A stretch of DNA of 8,130 bases from Pasteurellaceae bacterium (GTDB taxonomy: Bacteria > Pseudomonadota > Gammaproteobacteria > Enterobacterales > Pasteurellaceae), in assembly GCA_900756155.1 (NCBI GenBank), contig CAAEJV010000014.1:1-8130 (forward strand). Direction: 5' to 3'. The first letter of the stretch is position 1, and each line of letters opens with the position of its first letter. Shown here one piece after another: positions 1 to 5,973 of this stretch. The position numbers and the translations under genes are program-made. Under the pieces are notes generated by a model. That model saw nothing but the letters and a program-made list of their open reading frames with translations, was not told the origin of the DNA and did not search any database.

Positions 1-52
1 ATTATGTGTAAATTCTTGCGCGGTGCCAATGGCGATTATACCGCGCTGCGAA

Positions 53-86
53 TTGTAACATAATCCGAAAAATCATTATGCGAAAT
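53..86 (-). other. dif-like XerC/XerD arm pair with 12-nt centre
   Basis: Read on the minus strand, an 11-base XerC-type arm ATTTCGCATAA (86 to 76) is followed by 12 bases and then by TTATGTTACAA (63 to 53), which matches the XerD arm TTATGTTAAAT at 9 of 11 positions. Chromosomal dif has the same two arms around a 6-base centre. Many filamentous phages integrate at dif using host XerCD, and the phage-derived junctions are often degenerate. The arms are seen directly; the role as an attachment junction is inferred. A chance match is possible in AT-rich DNA, but two arms in correct order and orientation make it less likely. Confidence 0.4.
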
Positions 87-181
87 CAATTACAAGGTTA
101 GTGAAAGCTACGCATTAATAAGATCACAGAGTTATGCACAAGTCACAGGTACTAGTAAAACAAGACAAAATAAGGCTGAAT

Positions 182-204
182 AACACGTTGTAACGTGTTG
201 TTTT
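182..204 (+). terminator. Small rightward hairpin terminator
   Basis: AACACGT (182-188) pairs with ACGTGTT (193-199) around the loop TGTA, followed by G and TTTT on the plus strand. It begins at a TAA stop (181-183) of a short rightward open frame. It has the shape of a weak intrinsic terminator for transcription arriving from the left. The minus strand lacks a U-tract. What it would terminate is not clear from the window. Confidence 0.4.
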
Positions 205-261
205 ATCGTTTTATTGAATGGTTAAATTGGAATGTCAGGGAAATGTAAAGACGCACGGTGC

Positions 262-288
262 GTTTCGCATTATCTAATCAGCTTAAAG
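262..288 (+). other. Weak second dif-like sequence, inverted relative to the first
   Basis: GTTTCGCATTA (262-272) matches the XerC-type arm ATTTCGCATAA at 9 of 11 positions. After a 5-base centre, TCAGCTTAAAG (278-288) matches the XerD arm at 7 of 11. It faces the opposite way to the site at 53-86. In CTXphi two inverted dif-like sequences fold in ssDNA into the recombination substrate. This copy is degenerate and could be chance. Confidence 0.2.
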
Positions 289-392
289 GACGTGGCTATA
301 AAGGTTCTGCAGAAGGCGCATTAATTGCTGTGATTTTTTGAAGAATGCCGAGCGCAATGAATTCATTTTTTCAAATAAATATCTCTGTTTCC

Positions 393-412
393 GGCGCTGC
401 AGCCGCTGCGCC
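393..412. repeat. GC-rich hairpin
   Basis: GGCGC (393-397) pairs with GCGCC (408-412). After a T/T mismatch, GC pairs with GC around the loop AGCC. It is a local island of high GC in AT-rich surroundings. It lies between the left dif-like sequences and the GAAAATGC hairpin, so it could belong to a single-strand origin or packaging structure. No U-tract follows on either strand, so it is not a standard terminator. Confidence 0.45.
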
Positions 413-420
413 TTACGTCA

Positions 421-445
421 GGAGAAAATGCGTGGCATTTTCCCC
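421..445. repeat. Perfect 8-bp hairpin, candidate origin element
   Basis: GAAAATGC (424-431) and GCATTTTC (435-442) form a perfect stem around the loop GTG. Across one mismatch, GG (421-422) also pairs with CC (444-445). Runs of C follow at 442-446 and 451-456. There is no U-tract on either strand. A tight hairpin in the space after gene IV is what is expected of a filamentous-phage origin or packaging element. I cannot identify a nick site, so the origin role is inference. Confidence 0.45.
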
Positions 446-496
446 CGACACCCCCCTATAATATTGCTAATTCAAATTTAATGATGAAGTAACAAG

Positions 497-549
497 GTAA
501 AAACCACAAAGCGCAGGCGTGTAACGCCTTTACCCTTTGTGGTTTTTAC
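497..549. terminator. Long bidirectional hairpin after the secretin gene
   Basis: GTAAAAACCACAAAG (497-511) and CTTTGTGGTTTTTAC (535-549) are a perfect 15-bp inverted repeat. A nested stem AGGCGT (515-520) / ACGCCT (524-529) sits inside it. TTTTT ends the hairpin on both strands, so it can terminate transcription in either direction. It lies 14 bases past the stop of the leftward secretin gene and is the natural end of the phage operon. In Ff phages the packaging signal is a large imperfect hairpin in this same place after gene IV, so a dual role is possible. Confidence 0.8.
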
Positions 550-563
550 TTTATGAAATTCAA

Positions 564-1700
564 TTAGATCATTTTAACTTGCAATAAAATTACAATGTCT
601 GTCTTAGTGTTTGATTTAGATTTTCCCGTCAAGAAGCCTTTCGGTAAGAATGAAAAACCTGTTTCACCCTCCGTTAATTTGTTTTCAGCCAGTCCGCCTA
701 AAACCACAATATCACCACTTTTAAGCGTAACATCAGTAACAATATCGCGTTTAATCAGTGTTGGCGATTGATTTACGCCCGTATCCGTCTTCACAAAATT
801 AGAAAGTTGTTGATTGATTTTTAAGTCTATCGCATTACTTTTAATCGTTGGTTGTATATCAAAGATCACACCAGAAGAACGATATTCAATCGATTGAATA
901 GGTCTGCCGTCCTGATAGGTAACATTTGATAAAACAGGCACATCAGAACCTACTGAAAAATTTCCCTTTGAACCTGATTTTACACGCAACGTTGGGCTAC
1001 TAACGACTTGAAAGCGTTCATCAGTGCGAAATAACTCAATCATTGCATCCAAATTCCCTGCATTAACCGTAATAAAATTTTCATAGTTTTGTTTGTAACC
1101 AATGTTGATACCCAGTTTTCCCGATAGCAATTTTGCCAATAAATTAATTCCGCTTCCTTCTTTGGCAATGTCCTGCACTTCAAAAACATAACCCGTTACA
1201 ACGACTTCACGGCTTGGCGTATCAACCGATTTTAAAACTGATTTAATTCTTGCAATATCTTCCGCTGTTCCATAATAAACGAGCTTATCACCACTTGCCG
1301 AGACTTGCCCCTCTCCTTGTAAAAACTGCGCAAGATATTCTGTATCACGATGAACAGGATTATAAACAAAACTGTGTTTGATAATTTTTGGCGGTTTTGG
1401 CTCAATATGCGCAAGGTAAACTACGCCATTTTTCTCATAGGTTTTGATATTCATATTTTCAAAATAGCGTGTAATAAACTGATTAAAATCTTGGTCTTCC
1501 TTGGTATGAAAGCTGATTAACCGTGTATCTGCTGCTAATTTTGGATCAAGCATATAAGGCTTTTCTAAAACTTCATCATAGATCATTCCTACCGCTTTCG
1601 GTAACGGTACGGCTTCAAGCTTAAAATCAACATTTTTTGCCTGCGCCACACCAAACAAAAAACAGGAAAAAAAACATAAAATGTTACGTTGTAATTTCAT
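564..1700 (-). CDS. Phage-encoded outer-membrane secretin (gpIV-like)
   Basis: A 378-residue secretin of the gpIV/GspD/PilQ family, the ring through which the filament leaves the cell. Residues 1-21 form a signal peptide (basic start, hydrophobic CFFSCFLFG, cleavage after AQA). Residues 24-100 look like the periplasmic N0-type domain, and about 108-162 like a second small N domain. The C-terminal half is typical secretin: VGSDVPVLSNV at 250-260, a GVIFDIQPTI strand near 277-286, and SGDIVVLGGLAENK at 328-341. It is shorter than M13 gpIV (about 426 residues). The start is fixed by an ATGA overlap with the stop of the Zot gene and by GGAG seven bases upstream. Its partner is the adjacent Zot/gpI ATPase. 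Encoding its own secretin means the phage need not borrow the host's, unlike CTXphi. Confidence 0.93.
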   Translation of the reverse strand: MKLQRNILCFFSCFLFGVAQAKNVDFKLEAVPLPKAVGMIYDEVLEKPYMLDPKLAADTRLISFHTKEDQDFNQFITRYFENMNIKTYEKNGVVYLAHIEPKPPKIIKHSFVYNPVHRDTEYLAQFLQGEGQVSASGDKLVYYGTAEDIARIKSVLKSVDTPSREVVVTGYVFEVQDIAKEGSGINLLAKLLSGKLGINIGYKQNYENFITVNAGNLDAMIELFRTDERFQVVSSPTLRVKSGSKGNFSVGSDVPVLSNVTYQDGRPIQSIEYRSSGVIFDIQPTIKSNAIDLKINQQLSNFVKTDTGVNQSPTLIKRDIVTDVTLKSGDIVVLGGLAENKLTEGETGFSFLPKGFLTGKSKSNTKTDIVILLQVKMI

Positions 1701-2740
1701 TGTTTTACTCCAGAATAATAATTAACCCGTTGATTATCAATAATGCCTTCCAACATTCGCCCCGTAAAATTAAAGTTAGAACGTGGTTCTAACCGTAAAT
1801 TACCTTGGTTATCAGCCAAAATCACAAAGGCTTTTCCTGATTTTTGTAACTCCCCTGTTATGCGCCATTGCGTTGATAACGGTAAAGTTACTTGAAGTTG
1901 TGGCTGATTATTTAATGTAATCGCTTCAATTTCCTTATTTTCGCTTAATGTCTGTTCAACTTTTGGCGTATCCTGTTCAGGTGGCGTAAAAAAGCTAATG
2001 AGCTTATATAACGAAAACCCGACAATCAATACGGCAAACACGGCAAAATATTTAATACTGGATTTATTCAGCGCGTTTTGCCGTTTATCTGTGACTAATT
2101 CCCGTCCATTATCGGTTTCATAGCTTTTATAAAGCGGAAAAATAGCCTTATCATACTTTTCTTGATAACTTGCCGTCTTTGCGGTTTTCCAACATTTATT
2201 ACCCGAAAACACATCAACCCGATAACGACTTTTTAACCCTGCGGCAACCAATTTTGTCATTTTGAATGTCGTTTCAATTCGCTCCACAAGCTCTCTTTGT
2301 AAATTGGTTAAATCCTGATTCAATATGACAAAATCACAAGAAATGCCGTTACTATCTGTAAAATGTCGGTGTTCTGATAAAAATGAAAAGTGGTTATCAT
2401 TGATTTTTTCTTTCTTTGGGAAAAATCGCCACGCTTCATCAATAATGATTAAATCTCCTGCTTTACAAAAGGTTTCAATTTTATTATCTATTGCGTTCTT
2501 GTAAGGGTAAAAATCAACACCTAAGCATAAATCATTATCGACAATAACCAATTCACCTAAGTTATCAGGCGACAATTTTTTATCTTTTGATAGGCAATAT
2601 TCTTCAATTAATTGTTTGTTTAATCCGTAAATATTTGAAACTACCCTACGCCCCGAAGCAATGGCGGGAATGATGACAGACTTCACCACTTCATAAGATT
2701 TTCCGTGTCCAGGTAACCCCACATAAGCCGAAATAGCCAT
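1697..2740 (-). CDS. zot: Zot/gpI-family phage assembly ATPase
   Basis: A 347-residue inner-membrane assembly protein of the Zot (gpI) family, which powers extrusion and connects to the secretin. The Walker A motif GLPGHGKS is at residues 8-15, and a Walker B-like LIIIDEAW is near 97-104. A single membrane segment (YFAVFAVLIVGFSLYKLISFF) lies at about 231-251, leaving an N-terminal cytoplasmic ATPase and a periplasmic tail of about 95 residues. I chose the ATG at 2740 because it puts Walker A next to the start, as in the family, and has AGGGAG four bases upstream. The same frame is open to 2851, but that extension would overlap the upstream coat gene by about 100 bases. The stop overlaps the secretin start. 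The Zot name does not imply a toxin here. Confidence 0.92.
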   Translation of the reverse strand: MAISAYVGLPGHGKSYEVVKSVIIPAIASGRRVVSNIYGLNKQLIEEYCLSKDKKLSPDNLGELVIVDNDLCLGVDFYPYKNAIDNKIETFCKAGDLIIIDEAWRFFPKKEKINDNHFSFLSEHRHFTDSNGISCDFVILNQDLTNLQRELVERIETTFKMTKLVAAGLKSRYRVDVFSGNKCWKTAKTASYQEKYDKAIFPLYKSYETDNGRELVTDKRQNALNKSSIKYFAVFAVLIVGFSLYKLISFFTPPEQDTPKVEQTLSENKEIEAITLNNQPQLQVTLPLSTQWRITGELQKSGKAFVILADNQGNLRLEPRSNFNFTGRMLEGIIDNQRVNYYSGVKQ

Positions 2741-2748
2741 AATGCTCC

Positions 2749-3042
2749 CTAGCCAATAATTGGTAAACGACGAATAATAAAGCGCGCCAACATTGCCGAA
2801 ATAACTAATGTTATTCCTGTTGGGATTTGCAATATTGATAGAAAATACCAAATAGAATCAGGTAAACCAATAAATAACGCATTTAAATTTGGTATCTCTT
2901 TTGGCAAAAATAACTCAATCACCACGGGAATAAATTCCGTTGTAATAAAGAAAAGTGCGAAAAAAACAAAAAATTTTGCAACAATACCTTTAAAAGCAAA
3001 CCCAAGAAAACCACTAAATAAACGTAAAATTAAGCTACCCAT
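2749..3042 (-). CDS. Minor coat protein, gpVI-like (DUF2523 type)
   Basis: A 97-residue, very hydrophobic protein between the attachment protein and the Zot ATPase, exactly where Ff phages carry gpVI. Membrane segments are visible at about 20-46 and 62-84, with a first amphipathic helix at 1-18 and a basic end (RFIIRRLPIIG). The composition and position fit the DUF2523 family of filamentous-phage minor coat proteins; gpVI caps the filament end together with gpIII and sits in the inner membrane before assembly. The start has AAGGA six bases upstream, and that site overlaps the stop of the preceding gene. Its TAG stop overlaps the ribosome binding site of the Zot gene, suggesting translational coupling. 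The family call is from pattern memory, not a search. Confidence 0.8.
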   Translation of the reverse strand: MGSLILRLFSGFLGFAFKGIVAKFFVFFALFFITTEFIPVVIELFLPKEIPNLNALFIGLPDSIWYFLSILQIPTGITLVISAMLARFIIRRLPIIG

Positions 3043-3051
3043 TGTTATTCC

Positions 3052-4710
3052 TTATGCACTCAATAAAATTCTTAATGCGACAATTCCCCAAATAAGCAGC
3101 ATCAAGGAAGTAATCACGGCTTTATTTTGCTCTACATATTGGCAATGCTTATCTAATCGAACATCAATATTTAAATAATCAATATGCCCTTCCCACGTTG
3201 GACACTGCACAGCACGATCGGCTAAATGAAAATTCTTGAGCTGCGGAAAAAACTGATTAAATGGCTCTAAAATTTGTCGTGCTGTGGGTGACTCAAGTTC
3301 AGGATATTTGGGTTCATCATCAATATCTTTATCATCTTTTTCTTCACCTGGACGCGTACCGGGATTCGGTGTGGGTTGTGGAATAGGTTGTGGTTGGTTT
3401 GATGTGCCTATGGATAATTGATTTCCTACACCTGCTTTAGCAAATAAATCGGCAAAGGTTGCCGTTTTACCTAATTTATTTAATTGTGCTTGTACTTCTG
3501 CCGATGTAATCGGATCAGATGCACTAAACGGAACTCCAATATAACCAGGCTGAGACGCAGCAGACATCAATAAGGCGTTATACAATAACGCTAATTGTGT
3601 GGCGGTTAAGGGTTTGGTATAAAGATTTAAATCTAAATCTGCGACTGAATTTAACTGCTTATCTGATGAAGTTGTTGGAAAATCGCCTACCCAATGTTGA
3701 TTTTCTTCAAATCTAATGTAGGTTAAATTATTTACACGTGTAGAAACTTCATAATCCGAAGGTTTAGGTGGATTAAAAGAATAAACGATTTGCGAGCCAG
3801 TATTTCCCTCTAAAATCGGCTCAAAATCATAGTTTAATTGTTTTTCGGTAAATATCTGACGAACTTCAGGATAAATCATATTACCTATTTTTTGATGACG
3901 TAAATAACGATTTTCTACGGTAGTTTGTGAACGTAGATAACGGTATTTCTTGCCCTCAATATCGACTTCTGAATAATTTTCTTCTCCTTTTCCTCCCCAT
4001 TCCTCTTGCGCGATATATTCAGCCAATTTTTCAATAGAATTTGATTGCGCGTACTCCCCCGTTCTTAACGTATTGAAATATTTATAATGTTTATCTAAGA
4101 CATCGGATTTATAAATATCCTGTGAATTTTCCGAAATCTGTTTCTTTTCTTTTGAATACTGATAAATAATTGGATCTTTCGGACTCGGCATTGCGTTGAC
4201 AACTTTTGTTTCACCATTCACATTTATCGCATAACGACCATCAGCTAAAGGAACAGCAGTAGGCTCAAAAGCAACCCCGATTTTGCTATTACTTTCTACA
4301 TTCAAATCCTTAAGCGTAATTGCACCTGATGTTAACGCTAACGCAACCCATGAAATATCTTTCGCATTGCGTAATGTTGATGTTGCGCCAACAGCAAATG
4401 TTGCGTCATTTGCCGCAACCGTTCCCAATGCCCGATAAGTCTGTGCTGCACGTAATCCTATTGCTGCTTCATTTGCCGCTAAATAAGCGGCATCATTTGC
4501 GGCAGCTCTCCCAACCACAGAAACCGCAGCCCGTCTTGCAACAATCCCTTCAAACACTTCAGCTAATACCACGCGGGCAAGTAACGGATTAGCGTTAGCT
4601 TTATAGGATAAAACAACGTTAAAAATAAAACTAAAAATCACTATCCATTTAAGCCAAGCACCACGACTAAACCGCATACCATACCCAAAAGAAAATAAGC
4701 AAAATCCCAT
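3052..4710 (-). CDS. TspB-like receptor-binding minor coat protein (gpIII-like)
   Basis: A 552-residue adsorption protein. A signal peptide ends at ANA (38-40), with hydrophobic WIVIFSFIFNVVLSY before it. An alanine-rich stretch follows (about 59-110), then a charged, tyrosine-rich middle (180-345) likely to include the receptor-binding part. A proline/glutamine linker and acidic run (QPQPIPQPTPNP, then EEKDDKDIDDEP) spans 439-467. The C-terminal domain has two cysteines (C503, C523) and a final membrane anchor at about 532-550. This last domain, with CP-W and D-HC motifs before a hydrophobic tail, resembles the Neisseria TspB family found in Nf filamentous phages. The start at 4710 is uncertain: an in-frame ATG at 4677 would still give a good signal peptide. 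Location in the operon matches gene III of Ff. Confidence 0.85.
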   Translation of the reverse strand: MGFCLFSFGYGMRFSRGAWLKWIVIFSFIFNVVLSYKANANPLLARVVLAEVFEGIVARRAAVSVVGRAAANDAAYLAANEAAIGLRAAQTYRALGTVAANDATFAVGATSTLRNAKDISWVALALTSGAITLKDLNVESNSKIGVAFEPTAVPLADGRYAINVNGETKVVNAMPSPKDPIIYQYSKEKKQISENSQDIYKSDVLDKHYKYFNTLRTGEYAQSNSIEKLAEYIAQEEWGGKGEENYSEVDIEGKKYRYLRSQTTVENRYLRHQKIGNMIYPEVRQIFTEKQLNYDFEPILEGNTGSQIVYSFNPPKPSDYEVSTRVNNLTYIRFEENQHWVGDFPTTSSDKQLNSVADLDLNLYTKPLTATQLALLYNALLMSAASQPGYIGVPFSASDPITSAEVQAQLNKLGKTATFADLFAKAGVGNQLSIGTSNQPQPIPQPTPNPGTRPGEEKDDKDIDDEPKYPELESPTARQILEPFNQFFPQLKNFHLADRAVQCPTWEGHIDYLNIDVRLDKHCQYVEQNKAVITSLMLLIWGIVALRILLSA

Positions 4711-4728
4711 AACATACGCACCCCAAAG

Positions 4729-4754
4729 AAAAAAGGGGACGCAAATCCCCCCTT
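4729..4754 (-). terminator. Terminator between major coat and attachment genes
   Basis: On the minus strand, just after the stop of the major coat gene, AAGGGG pairs with CCCCTT (alternatively GGGGA with TCCCC), followed by a U-tract of six and then CTTT. This is a standard intrinsic terminator. Ff phages have a terminator in the same place after gene VIII, so that the abundant coat protein is made in excess over gpIII and the assembly proteins. Downstream genes would depend on read-through or another promoter. Confidence 0.8.
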
Positions 4755-4761
4755 GTTATTG

Positions 4762-4992
4762 TTATTTTCCAAATAGTCCCAAAATAAAGCGGATACCCAT
4801 TTTGGCAATACGCGGGCCAATTAACACACCGCCTGCGGCGATAATTCCGGCAATCACCGTTGAAAAATCAACTTGATTAAGCATACCGGAAACATCAATT
4901 TGTACTTTTTGTGCCGATTCACTGCCAGCAAAAGCACCAACGGAAGATCCCAAAACTACAGCAGCAATAAGGTATTTTTTTAAATTTGACAT
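4762..4992 (-). CDS. Major coat protein precursor (gpVIII-like)
   Basis: A 76-residue precursor of the protein that forms the filament tube. A signal peptide covers residues 1-22 (KK near the start, hydrophobic YLIAAVVLGSSVG, cleavage after AFA). The mature protein would be 54 residues, close to the 50 of M13 gpVIII. It has an amphipathic, partly acidic front (GSESAQKVQIDVSG), a hydrophobic middle (about 43-60, glycine- and alanine-rich) and a basic tail (RIAKMGIRFILGLFGK) that would face the packaged ssDNA. AAGGAG six bases before the ATG is the strongest ribosome binding site in the operon, as expected for the most abundant product. A terminator follows directly. Confidence 0.92.
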   Translation of the reverse strand: MSNLKKYLIAAVVLGSSVGAFAGSESAQKVQIDVSGMLNQVDFSTVIAGIIAAGGVLIGPRIAKMGIRFILGLFGK

Positions 4993-5022
4993 AAGAAACT
5001 CCTTATATTGAGTTAAAATTAT

Positions 5023-5086
5023 GTGCTTATTTGAAAAGCGCTAAAAATGTTCCCACAGATTTAGCGATTAAATAAAAAATAAGCAC
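5023..5086. repeat. Nested inverted repeats before the coat gene
   Basis: GTGCTTATTT (5023-5032) and AAATAAGCAC (5077-5086) are a perfect 10-bp inverted repeat. Inside it CGCTAAA (5039-5045) pairs with TTTAGCG (5060-5066). The structure covers the end of the 88-residue membrane protein gene and stops about 20 bases before the coat gene's ribosome binding site. In leftward mRNA it would be a long stem-loop, possibly a processing or stability element that separates coat expression from the upstream genes. Function is inferred. Confidence 0.5.
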
Positions 5087-5293
5087 AAGACCAAATGAAA
5101 AACCAAAGCTATCGGTATGATGAAAAAAATCACCCACTGAAAAGCCTTGATTTTCATTCCCTGAATGTGCCACAGATTGAAGTTTGACCGCCTCTGTCCG
5201 TGGCACTTTCAATACGACATCACTACAACCATCACCGCCAAAACTCATATAAGGGTGGCAAAACTTAGTTGTAATTTCTATTTCTTCATTCAT
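5027..5293 (-). CDS. Small membrane protein, probable minor coat protein
   Basis: An 88-residue protein between the ssDNA-binding protein and the major coat gene, the place of gpVII and gpIX in Ff, which cap the end of the filament that emerges first. No sequence family is recognised. It has a soluble front with two cysteines (KFCHPYMSFGGDGCSD, about residues 10-25) and one C-terminal hydrophobic segment (FGFSFGLVLIFYLIAKSVGTFLALF, about 63-87), without a signal peptide. It is far longer than gpVII or gpIX (32-33 residues), so it may add a domain or replace both. I start it at the ATG at 5293, which overlaps the preceding TGA stop (TGATG); a GTG one codon earlier is an alternative. No clear ribosome binding site is seen, so coupling to the upstream gene is likely. 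Confidence 0.7.
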   Translation of the reverse strand: MNEEIEITTKFCHPYMSFGGDGCSDVVLKVPRTEAVKLQSVAHSGNENQGFSVGDFFHHTDSFGFSFGLVLIFYLIAKSVGTFLALFK

Positions 5294-5589
5294 CACTTAT
5301 CAATAGCGGGAACTAAAACAATATCACTTACTTTTAAATCAAAATAACCACTGACTTTAAAAGAAGTTGGATGAACATAGTAATTACCAGGAGAATAAGG
5401 AACTTGATCCTTTTTCAAGGGCACTTTAATTTGAACAGGAAACTGACCACCTAATTCAATATAGGCTTCCTGCGTGCGAATAAACCAATCTTTTCCCGTT
5501 TTCTCACTTACCCCTGACCGTTCATCAATTCTGGAAGTTGAAAAAATTTGTACTTTCAATAAATACTGTTCAATGTTTTGATTACTCAT
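5293..5589 (-). CDS. ssDNA-binding protein (gpV-like)
   Basis: A 98-residue homologue of M13 gpV, which coats newly made viral single strands, stops their conversion to double strand and delivers them to the assembly site. The match to the 87-residue M13 protein is plain by eye: RSGVS near residue 24, then YIELGGQFPVQIKVPL (compare YVDLGNEYPVLVKITL), then YSPGNYYVHPTSFKV (compare YAPGLYTVHLSSFKV) and a final LVPA. The N-terminus is about ten residues longer. GAGAGG seven bases upstream supports the ATG at 5589. The gene follows the replication gene by 24 bases and its stop overlaps the next start. As in Ff it probably also represses translation of the replication mRNA, but no evidence for this is visible here. 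Confidence 0.93.
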   Translation of the reverse strand: MSNQNIEQYLLKVQIFSTSRIDERSGVSEKTGKDWFIRTQEAYIELGGQFPVQIKVPLKKDQVPYSPGNYYVHPTSFKVSGYFDLKVSDIVLVPAIDK

Positions 5590-5613
5590 TTTTATACCTC
5601 TCGGTTAGTTAAA

Positions 5614-5973
5614 TTACGCAGCTAACTGCATTTGGACAAAATCTAATGTTGGTTCAACATACCAATCAGGACGCTGACAACTAAAATCAATTTCAACAAG
5701 TTTCATTAACGGAATGATGTTATGGCGTTCGTGGGCTTTGAGGTTTTGCAACTGGGCTTTCGTTAGCCCGACAGCTAATAAGTCTTTTTCGTGTCGCCAG
5801 AACGTTTTTCTATCCATTTCTGACTGAGTTTCTAAATATCCATAAGTTAATAAGTTTTTATAAAAACCAAATAATCTATCTGCCTTCGCATAACTAATAT
5901 TGCCCTTAGGTGTTACTGTGTAATACTGTTTTTTCAGTAATTTCTGAATATTGTCTCGGTTATATACATTCAT
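5614..5973 (-). CDS. Possible gpX-like protein from an internal start
   Basis: Inside the replication gene, codon 304 is an in-frame ATG preceded by GGAG eight bases upstream. A product started here would be 119 residues long and identical to the C-terminus of the replication protein. M13 makes gpX (111 residues) from codon 300 of gene II in just this way; gpX modulates replication. The internal site and its position are seen directly; that it is used is inferred from the Ff parallel. Confidence 0.4.
   Translation of the reverse strand: MNVYNRDNIQKLLKKQYYTVTPKGNISYAKADRLFGFYKNLLTYGYLETQSEMDRKTFWRHEKDLLAVGLTKAQLQNLKAHERHNIIPLMKLVEIDFSCQRPDWYVEPTLDFVQMQLAA

Larger units (their letters stand above)
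1..563. other. Left intergenic region (packaging/origin/attachment candidate)
   Basis: About 560 bases without a convincing gene, lying just downstream of the leftward phage operon. It holds, from right to left, a long bidirectional hairpin, two compact hairpins, a weak dif-like sequence, a small rightward terminator hairpin and a dif-like arm pair; each is listed separately. In Ff phages the space after gene IV holds the packaging signal and both replication origins, and the layout here is consistent with that. Short open stretches exist: one rightward frame stays open from 64 to its stop at 181-183, and another from 249 to a stop at 339-341. Neither has a start codon with a ribosome binding site, so I do not call them genes. 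They could be remnants of a host or phage gene. Confidence 0.6.

Noticed and set aside
258..341. Short rightward frame from a GTG with protein-like composition
   Set aside because: Only 27 codons, no ribosome binding site and no recognised match; it may be a remnant but cannot be supported as a gene.
457..467. TATAATATTGC resembling the TAATATTAC nick site of other rolling-circle elements
   Set aside because: That nonamer belongs to a different initiator superfamily than gpII, the match is imperfect, and AT-rich DNA gives it easily.
1697..2100. A gpXI-like internal restart in the Zot gene
   Set aside because: M13 makes gpXI from a Met just before the membrane segment. Here no ATG or GTG with a binding site is seen shortly before the segment.
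1697..2740. Zonula occludens toxin activity
   Set aside because: The name comes from the CTXphi homologue. Here the protein is best explained as the assembly ATPase, and no separate toxin domain is visible in its C-terminal tail.
2741..2851. N-terminal extension of the Zot gene to 2851
   Set aside because: It overlaps the gpVI-like gene by about 100 bases, has no family-like sequence, and the ATG at 2740 has a good ribosome binding site and puts Walker A near the start.
4320..4592. Rightward open frame of 90 codons
   Set aside because: It is antisense to the attachment gene, Leu/Pro/Gln-rich as expected for an antisense shadow of an alanine-rich stretch, and has no binding site.
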